Shown here in pieces: positions 58,466 to 64,000 of a stretch of 64,000 nt of DNA (its first letter is position 1; each line of letters begins with the position of its first letter). The notes under the pieces are model-generated. The model was given only the letters and a program-made list of their open reading frames with translations, ran no database searches and was not told the DNA's origin. The position numbers and the translations under genes are program-made. Origin of the DNA: JAFGDI01 sp963667715. Its GTDB lineage: Bacteria > Planctomycetota > Phycisphaerae > Sedimentisphaerales > SM23-30. The stretch covers positions 3,286,001-3,350,000 of the forward strand of contig OY763926.1 of the NCBI GenBank assembly GCA_963667715.1. Direction: 5' to 3'.

Positions 58466-59317
58466 TTGTTAAATCCGGAAGATATTATCCAGGCTCTGAA
58501 TAAGGCAGCTGAAATAAATTTTAACTGTCCTTACCGTCAGGGAAATATTATCCGCTTACCCGCTTCCGGGCGTGTAATCATGACTGGTGACCTGCACGGC
58601 AACGAAAAGAACTTCGACAAAATAGTCAACTTTGCTGCACTTGATGCAAGTAAAGAAAACCATCTTGTTCTGCATGAGCTTATCCATGATCCGAGCGAAG
58701 CTAATCCCCACGAGTGCCATTCATATTCGTTGATCTATAAAGCTGCCCAACTGCTAATAAAGTATCCTGGCCAGGTTCATTACATACTTGGCAACCATGC
58801 AATGGCACAAATTACTTCGGAAGAAGTGCTAAAAGCTGGCAAACCAATGGTGAAGTCGCTGAATAAGGGGATGACATCTACGTTTGGCCTGAACTATCTC
58901 AAAGTATTCAAAGCGTTTGAGACCTTTATCCTTTCACTGCCGCTGGTAGTACGCACAGCCAACAATATCTGGATGAGCCACTCATTACCTGATACCACAC
59001 ATTTTTCAACGTTAGATTATAATATTTTCGACACTGAAATCTCAGTTCCAATGCTAAAAGCATCTCCTTCGGTAAGGGCTCTGCTCTGGGACCGAAAGCA
59101 TAGTAATGAACTGGTAAATGAACTGGCAAAAGCTCTACATATAGAGACTTTTATTGTTGGCCATCAACCGCAGCCTGAAGGTTTTTCTCGCCCGTTTGAT
59201 AAAATGATCATTCTGGCAAGTGAACATAACCTGGGCACAATTCTCCCCATTGACCTTAGCCATAAATACAGCACAGATGAATTATTCAACGCAATAATAA
59301 AAATTGCCAGGCTGTAA
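58466..59317 (+). CDS. Calcineurin-like metallophosphoesterase
   Basis: The start is a TTG at 58466 with AGGCAGG upstream; no in-frame ATG gives the full domain. The 283-residue protein has the metal-binding motifs GDLHGNEKNF, LGNHAMAQ, MSHSLP and VGHQPQPEGF. The usual GDxxDRG motif is replaced by a HELIHDP segment, so this is a divergent branch of the family. Members hydrolyse phosphoesters of proteins, nucleotides or other metabolites. Immediate linkage to the kinase (40-base gap) suggests co-transcription and a kinase/phosphatase pair, though protein phosphatase activity is inferred. Confidence 0.88.
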   Translation: MLNPEDIIQALNKAAEINFNCPYRQGNIIRLPASGRVIMTGDLHGNEKNFDKIVNFAALDASKENHLVLHELIHDPSEANPHECHSYSLIYKAAQLLIKYPGQVHYILGNHAMAQITSEEVLKAGKPMVKSLNKGMTSTFGLNYLKVFKAFETFILSLPLVVRTANNIWMSHSLPDTTHFSTLDYNIFDTEISVPMLKASPSVRALLWDRKHSNELVNELAKALHIETFIVGHQPQPEGFSRPFDKMIILASEHNLGTILPIDLSHKYSTDELFNAIIKIARL

Positions 59318-59436
59318 TACATTTCTTTAGCGTCAATATAATGAACCTGCTCTTTCTGCAGCCGTAATACAACTAGTTAACAATTGTTACTAACTGTTAT
59401 TTTGTTGCTAAACTAATTAATAAAGGAGTATAAACA

Positions 59437-60981
59437 ATGGCAAAAAAAGTATTTATCTTTGTATTATCTATTTGCATGATTGCCGGTATGCTCAATGCAG
59501 CAGATAATGCTACACCTCTATCTTCAGATGAAGTAGCTGCTGTATCAAATATTCATAATGTATTTCGCCGGGCAGTAGAACAAGTAAAGCCAGCTGTTGT
59601 AACTGTTAAACTATATCATGAACTGGGCTATACAGAAGAAGAAACCGGCCTCGGCAGCGGATTTATTATTGACGAACGCGGTTATATATTAACAAATAAT
59701 CATGTTGCAGAAGGTAACGATAAAATGGCGGCTATTCTCGATGATGGCCGGGTATTTGAAGTTACAGAAAGCTTCCTTGATCCTATAACTGACCTTGCGG
59801 TGATAAAGATCGACCCCAAAGGTGAAAAACTGCCAACAGCAAAATTTGGTAATTCAGCAGAAGCAAAAGTCGGTGACTTTGTCATGGCGATCGGCAGCCC
59901 ATTTGGCCTGACACAGACAGTAACTATGGGTATCATCAGCTATAAAGGTCGTCAGACAAAAATCTTAGGAAATTGGGGGATAGAGGATTTTATCCAGACA
60001 GACGCCGATATCAACAAAGGTAACAGCGGCGGACCGCTCATTAACCTCTACGGCGAAGTGATTGGTATCAACTCAAATATATTTAGTCCAAGTGGACTAT
60101 CAAGTGGTTACGGCTTTGCTGTACCAAGCAATATTGCGAAGTACGTATCAGAACAACTTATTGAGAATCAAACAGTTAAAAGAGGGTATCTTGGCGTTAA
60201 ACTGTACAAATATTCTGTAGCAACTCTGAAAAACAGCTCTGATGACGAATTTCTGCTGATGGCAAATGGTAGACTTGACGAAGCATCACAGCTTAAAACT
60301 ATGATTAAAGATATGCCAGATGACCTGAATGGCATCTTCATTATGGATGTCGAACCAGGCACACCGGCCGCTAAAGGCGGAATGGAACCTTATGATGTAG
60401 TCATTGGCTATAATGGTAAAAAACCGGCTCAATCTTCTGAACTACGTAGAATGATCGCAATGGCGAAACCAGGTACTGAGTCTGAATTTGAAGTATGGAG
60501 AAATGGTAAGATCGTCAAGCTGCAAGTCACGCTAAGTGATAGAGACAATGCAATTGCCCAGATGGAACAGCAAGAAAACAGAGCTCTCGCTCAGCGTAAT
60601 CCGTATGGTAGTTCTCCATACCGCATTATCCCTCAGACACCAATACCATTTGCAGATCAATACTCAGATAATAAACCTAAACTGGGTATTAAAGTTGAAG
60701 AGCTGTCCCCTACCCTGGCTAAACAATACGGCTACCCAAACACATTTGATAAGCTTAGAAGAGTTATTATTACCAGCGTTAATCCTGGTTCACTTGCTGA
60801 GAAGTTTGGATTAAATGAAGGTGATATTATAATAAGTGTAAATAGTAAAAAAGTTGTCACCCCCGCTCAACTCAAAGAGATCATCATTAGTTCTGATCTT
60901 GAAAAAGGTATTGAGCTTAAAGTTAAAAATCCACAAGGTGACAAAACTATTACTGTTTCTAATGACAGTAACGACCTATAA
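59437..60981 (+). CDS. HtrA/DegP-type periplasmic serine protease with two PDZ domains
   Basis: The 514-residue protein has a signal peptide (KKVFIFVLSICMIAGMLNAA) and a trypsin-like domain with the full triad: His89 (TNNHVAEG), Asp119 (DPITDLAVIK) and Ser197 (NKGNSGGPLINL). The first PDZ domain (about 240-370, RGYLGVKLYK and GTPAAKGGMEPYDVVIGYNG) carries an inserted stretch near 255-280. A second PDZ domain is near 420-505 (KLGIKVEELSPTLA, VNPGSLAEKFGLNEGDIII). HtrA proteases degrade or refold damaged envelope proteins. AAAGGAG precedes the ATG. A near-palindrome (AACAATTGTT, 59379-59388) lies in the upstream region. Confidence 0.95.
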   Translation: MAKKVFIFVLSICMIAGMLNAADNATPLSSDEVAAVSNIHNVFRRAVEQVKPAVVTVKLYHELGYTEEETGLGSGFIIDERGYILTNNHVAEGNDKMAAILDDGRVFEVTESFLDPITDLAVIKIDPKGEKLPTAKFGNSAEAKVGDFVMAIGSPFGLTQTVTMGIISYKGRQTKILGNWGIEDFIQTDADINKGNSGGPLINLYGEVIGINSNIFSPSGLSSGYGFAVPSNIAKYVSEQLIENQTVKRGYLGVKLYKYSVATLKNSSDDEFLLMANGRLDEASQLKTMIKDMPDDLNGIFIMDVEPGTPAAKGGMEPYDVVIGYNGKKPAQSSELRRMIAMAKPGTESEFEVWRNGKIVKLQVTLSDRDNAIAQMEQQENRALAQRNPYGSSPYRIIPQTPIPFADQYSDNKPKLGIKVEELSPTLAKQYGYPNTFDKLRRVIITSVNPGSLAEKFGLNEGDIIISVNSKKVVTPAQLKEIIISSDLEKGIELKVKNPQGDKTITVSNDSNDL

Positions 60982-61014
60982 ATGGTCCAATAACTATTTA
61001 TTAGAATTATATTC

Positions 61015-61043
61015 AGACCGGGCTTCAACCCGGTCTTTTTTTT
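61015..61043 (+). terminator. Terminator of the HtrA gene
   Basis: AGACCGGG / CCCGGTCT stem, loop CTTCAA and a run of T, about 34 bases past the stop codon. Confidence 0.93.
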
Positions 61044-61119
61044 ATTCTAGCTTATCCTGCTGATAATAGCTATTTATTAACCTATCGTCACAAGTATCTA
61101 ACAAAAAACTAATTATAGT

Positions 61120-61146
61120 TAAAATGCTCTTCTAAAAATACGATAA
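61120..61146 (+). promoter_or_regulatory. Sigma-28-like promoter of the chemotaxis receptor gene
   Basis: TAAA (61120-61123), 15 bases, then TACGATAA (CGATAA at 61141-61146), which matches 6 of 8 bases of the FliA -10 box GCCGATAA at the standard distance. It lies 74 bases before the receptor start, and fliA is in this same window. Confidence 0.6.
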
Positions 61147-61219
61147 CAACATTAGGCTTAGCCCAAAAAGAGATAAGACCAATAATGCAAAGAATATGTA
61201 TTTCTAGGAGACGAAGAGT

Positions 61220-62710
61220 ATGATGTTAAGTGTTAGTAGAAAGGTTAAATTCAGGATATTGTTTTTACCTGTAATAGCCCTGCTATGTATGATTACCCTG
61301 TTTTTTATCGACAGATTTATAAGTCATAAAATTTCTGATACTGTTATCATTCCTGAATTTGGAAACGCAGTTTTAGATGCTAATAAACTGGCAATACAGA
61401 CCGCAGTAAATAATGAAGTCACTCATTTGAGTGAAGCCTTAAATGGAATTACAGACCGTATTGAACAAACAAACATTATCAGTAAATATACCAATTCTAT
61501 CCGTTTTATGGAAGATAAGAGTGGGTATTTCTTCACCTTTACTACCGACGGCATATGCATTTTCCATCCTGCAAAACAATCATTAATAGGTACTGATATG
61601 TCACAATCCAAGGACGCAAACGGCATGCTGTTCGTCCAGGAATTTAACACGGTTGCTAAACAGCATGGAGAAGGTTTTGTTGAGTATTACTGGAACAAGG
61701 ACGGTTCCGGACAACAACCCAAAATAAGCTATATTAAAGTTATACCCGGTACTGATATGTATATTGGTGCTGGTGTATATGCGGATAATGTGGCTCAGGC
61801 TCAGAAAATGCTCTTCGATAGGGTAGCGAGCCATAAAAAGCAATATAATATATATAACAGTATTGCGTGGCTGGTAATAATTACTACATTAATAGTATCA
61901 TCAATTGTTATCTCTCATAGTATTATTTCACCACTAAGAAAGTTTATCAGTATACTTTCTGCAGCAACTCGAGATATCTCAGATGCCTCAAACAGTATAA
62001 CTTCCGGTGCAACCAATCTGTCAGATAGTGCAAACTCACAGTCAGCAGCAGTGGAAGAAACCAGCAGTTCATTGGAAGAAATAAGTTCAATGATCAAAAT
62101 CACCAGTAATAATGCCCAAAAAGCAAATGAAATGGCATCCAGATCAAATAATGCTGCTACTCACGGTGGAGAGTCTATCGCAAGAATGTCTGATGCAATG
62201 GACGGTATCAAGAACTCTTCAATGGAAATCAATAATGTAATAAAAATCATTGATGAAATTGCTTTTCAAACGAACCTGTTGGCACTAAATGCTGCGGTTG
62301 AAGCTGCCAGAGCTGGCGAGGCAGGTAAAGGCTTTGCCGTAGTTGCCGAGGAAGTACGGAATCTGGCGATGAGGTCTGCCCAGGCAGCCAAAGGCACCAG
62401 TGAAATGATCGAAGAATCGGTTAGAAGTTCACAAAATGGCGTTTCCATTGTAAGTGATGTATCTTCAGCCTTTGCAGATGTAACCACAACTGTCGGAGAA
62501 GTTAATACTTTGGTATCTGGAATAAGCCAGGCTTCTATTGAACAAACATCAGGACTGGAACAGATTAATATGGCAATGAATCAGATCGATACGGTAACAC
62601 AATCGGTAGCAGCAAACGCCGAACAAAGTGCTGCAGCCGCTCAACAGCTTAATCAGCAGGTTGGAAATGTGAAGGAAGTTGTCTTAGAATTAGAATCAAT
62701 GATCATGTAA
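61220..62710 (+). CDS. Methyl-accepting chemotaxis protein with single Cache domain
   Basis: The 496-residue receptor has a first membrane segment (about 12-32), a periplasmic single-Cache domain (about 40-205; GYFFTFTTDGICIFHPA, QPKISYIKVIPGTDMYIGAG) and a second membrane segment (about 215-235). The cytoplasmic signalling domain follows. The conserved hairpin tip DEIAFQTNLLALNAAVEAAR lies near 345-365, followed by AGKGFAVVAEEVRNLA. A HAMP domain is not obvious: only a short stretch separates the second span from the coiled coil. Cache domains bind small organic acids or amino acids. GGAGA precedes the ATG. The promoter upstream looks like a sigma-28 site. Confidence 0.95.
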   Translation: MMLSVSRKVKFRILFLPVIALLCMITLFFIDRFISHKISDTVIIPEFGNAVLDANKLAIQTAVNNEVTHLSEALNGITDRIEQTNIISKYTNSIRFMEDKSGYFFTFTTDGICIFHPAKQSLIGTDMSQSKDANGMLFVQEFNTVAKQHGEGFVEYYWNKDGSGQQPKISYIKVIPGTDMYIGAGVYADNVAQAQKMLFDRVASHKKQYNIYNSIAWLVIITTLIVSSIVISHSIISPLRKFISILSAATRDISDASNSITSGATNLSDSANSQSAAVEETSSSLEEISSMIKITSNNAQKANEMASRSNNAATHGGESIARMSDAMDGIKNSSMEINNVIKIIDEIAFQTNLLALNAAVEAARAGEAGKGFAVVAEEVRNLAMRSAQAAKGTSEMIEESVRSSQNGVSIVSDVSSAFADVTTTVGEVNTLVSGISQASIEQTSGLEQINMAMNQIDTVTQSVAANAEQSAAAAQQLNQQVGNVKEVVLELESMIM

Positions 62711-62756
62711 ACTTTCGATTGAAGTAATATGAAATATTATATTTGACCAATAACAA

Positions 62757-62795
62757 AAAATGGGAATATTCACTAATAAAGAATATTCCCATTTT
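62757..62795. terminator. Bidirectional terminator
   Basis: A perfect 15-bp stem AAAATGGGAATATTC / GAATATTCCCATTTT encloses a 9-base loop. It serves the receptor gene (plus) and the converging gene that ends at 62823 (minus). Confidence 0.92.
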
Positions 62796-62822
62796 ATTAT
62801 TTAAATATATGTACAGACCATA

Positions 62823-64000
62823 TCATTTGGCCAGGTATTCTTCGCTGGTCAACATAGTCTCAACTATTACTTTTAACTCTTGAACTGTTGTTGTGCCGTT
62901 GACGACTAAAGCCGGAATAGTTTCAGTGCCAGTCCATATGAGATAACCTTCACGATCATCCTGACAATCAATTGCACAGCTGTCCAAAACAACCTTGGTC
63001 CACCATTTCTCCTGTGGGCCACCTCTATATACGCGATATTTATCAGTCTTGATATACGCCTCAGAGCCGTCAGTATCAGGGCTAAGAAAACCTGCAAACA
63101 TGCCATTATAAGATTTACTTTGGATTAGCAGTACATGCTTAGGATTATTTTCAGTAAAGTAATCGATCAGGAACATTCTATGGCCTGGACTTGGCGGATC
63201 GACAACATCAAATATCCTGCGGGTATTACACCAGGTTGGCATAGTACTAAAAAGATATGTCTGGTATGATGCTTTTTCAACCATTTGCTGTACACTGACA
63301 TCGTCAACATACATATCTTTATGCATAGAAACAGTGTTATCAGCGATATGACTACCATAATCGGAAGCAGACAATGCCCACTGGTCTTCGTAAGTGGCTA
63401 TTTTCTCAAGCAAAACACGCTTGATATGAATATGCCTGTGGCCGGCAAGGTAGAATTCCATCTCAGCAACCTGTTCTAAAATACTATCGATCTTAAACAG
63501 CCAGTAAGTGCTGGTATTTCCACTGCTATCCTCAAAGCCAGTGCGATATACCTTAACTTCCTTGCCATCATCTGTTATTTCTTCACACATATACGTCAGA
63601 TTAAACTCACCATTGTCACCTGAAAGCTTCTGACAAATTCCAACGCTAAGTCCAAGAAACTGAGCTGGATTAACCGGAGCTTTGAAATCTGAATTGGTTG
63701 GTGAAACGATCTTTTTGAACTCGCCATTTTCGCTGAACGATTCATAAATATTATTGCCATCCCAGGCATTCCCCATAACAAGGGACTCTTCTTTAGCCAT
63801 TACCCGCTTGAAATACCCGCTAGCAGGGTCAAACCATGCCTGATCAGTGATTACATATTCGTTCTCAATATCAGGTGATAGTTTTAGATTGTTCAACCTG
63901 AACTGGCCATTACTTTTAAGGGAGCACATTGGCAGCCAGTTGTGATTTAACCATAGAGCCGGACCGTATAGATCCTCTTCTGTAACAGTGTCATCAAGTA
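62823..64000 (-). CDS. Uncharacterised protein (5' end missing)
   Basis: The frame is open to the right edge of the window, so the start lies outside; the visible fragment has about 391 residues. I do not recognise the family with confidence. It is soluble in appearance, without membrane spans in this part. The N-terminal visible half (WFDPASGYFKRVMAKEES, GNAWDGNNIYESFSENGEF) and the middle (YWLFKIDSILEQVAEMEFYL) resemble the substrate-binding sheet of LolA-like or anti-sigma-linked outer-membrane proteins of planctomycetes. The C-terminal half (GHRMFLIDYFTENNPKHVLL) is distinct and ends in a helix ELKVIVETMLTSEEYLAK. The LolA-like reading is tentative. It converges on the chemotaxis receptor gene. 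Confidence 0.6.
   Translation of the reverse strand, partial: LDDTVTEEDLYGPALWLNHNWLPMCSLKSNGQFRLNNLKLSPDIENEYVITDQAWFDPASGYFKRVMAKEESLVMGNAWDGNNIYESFSENGEFKKIVSPTNSDFKAPVNPAQFLGLSVGICQKLSGDNGEFNLTYMCEEITDDGKEVKVYRTGFEDSSGNTSTYWLFKIDSILEQVAEMEFYLAGHRHIHIKRVLLEKIATYEDQWALSASDYGSHIADNTVSMHKDMYVDDVSVQQMVEKASYQTYLFSTMPTWCNTRRIFDVVDPPSPGHRMFLIDYFTENNPKHVLLIQSKSYNGMFAGFLSPDTDGSEAYIKTDKYRVYRGGPQEKWWTKVVLDSCAIDCQDDREGYLIWTGTETIPALVVNGTTTVQELKVIVETMLTSEEYLAK

Overview
The window looks like a chromosomal segment from a planctomycete, most likely of the Phycisphaerae/Sedimentisphaerales type. The 16S rRNA gene carries the GCTCACACAAGC variant upstream of the 900 region, and the protein-coding genes fit: an ECF sigma factor with a FecR partner, LamG and dockerin-like tails, a PEP-CTERM protein, CotH/lamin-tail exoproteins, a very large two-partner-secretion adhesin and a planctomycete-style flagellar cluster. 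The assignment is by family resemblance only; no database was searched. I see no plasmid, phage, IS element, CRISPR array or tRNA gene.

Layout. Positions 2-4228 hold the 3' part of a large secreted CotH-kinase/lamin-tail protein. Positions 4396-8898 hold a BlaI/MecR1-type sensor pair whose promoter carries a near-perfect BlaI/MecI-like operator exactly between its -35 and -10 boxes. Positions 9192-20999 form a block of minus-strand genes for polysaccharide use: a LamG/dockerin-like protein, GH2, GH51 and GH43 enzymes, then a FecR-like membrane protein and its ECF sigma factor. The FecR protein ends in an apparent NPCBM carbohydrate-binding domain, which suggests a glycan sensor controlling the hydrolases. 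Positions 21548-24015 hold an orphan OppF-type ATPase and homoserine dehydrogenase, followed by a convergent GH92 mannosidase (24149-26488).

Positions 26686-28653 form a complete stand-alone 16S rRNA unit on the minus strand: promoter, boxA, processing stem, 16S and terminator, with no 23S, 5S or tRNA. Positions 29404-32337 carry lexA, ispF, a PEP-CTERM C-type-lectin protein and rph. Positions 32381-49104 are a two-partner secretion operon (minus strand): a TpsB transporter followed by a 4911-residue TpsA exoprotein built from diverged repeats. Positions 49466-55890 are flagellar regulation and export genes (flhA, flhF, flhG, a membrane protein, fliA and an acidic protein, minus strand).

Positions 56446-62710 hold a degenerate amidase/PGRP-like protein, a Ser/Thr kinase next to a metallophosphoesterase, an HtrA protease and a chemotaxis receptor. 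A sigma-28-like promoter precedes the receptor, and a second lies inside the flagellar cluster just upstream of the fliA segment, so the window contains both the motility sigma factor and plausible targets. The window ends in a truncated gene of unknown function.
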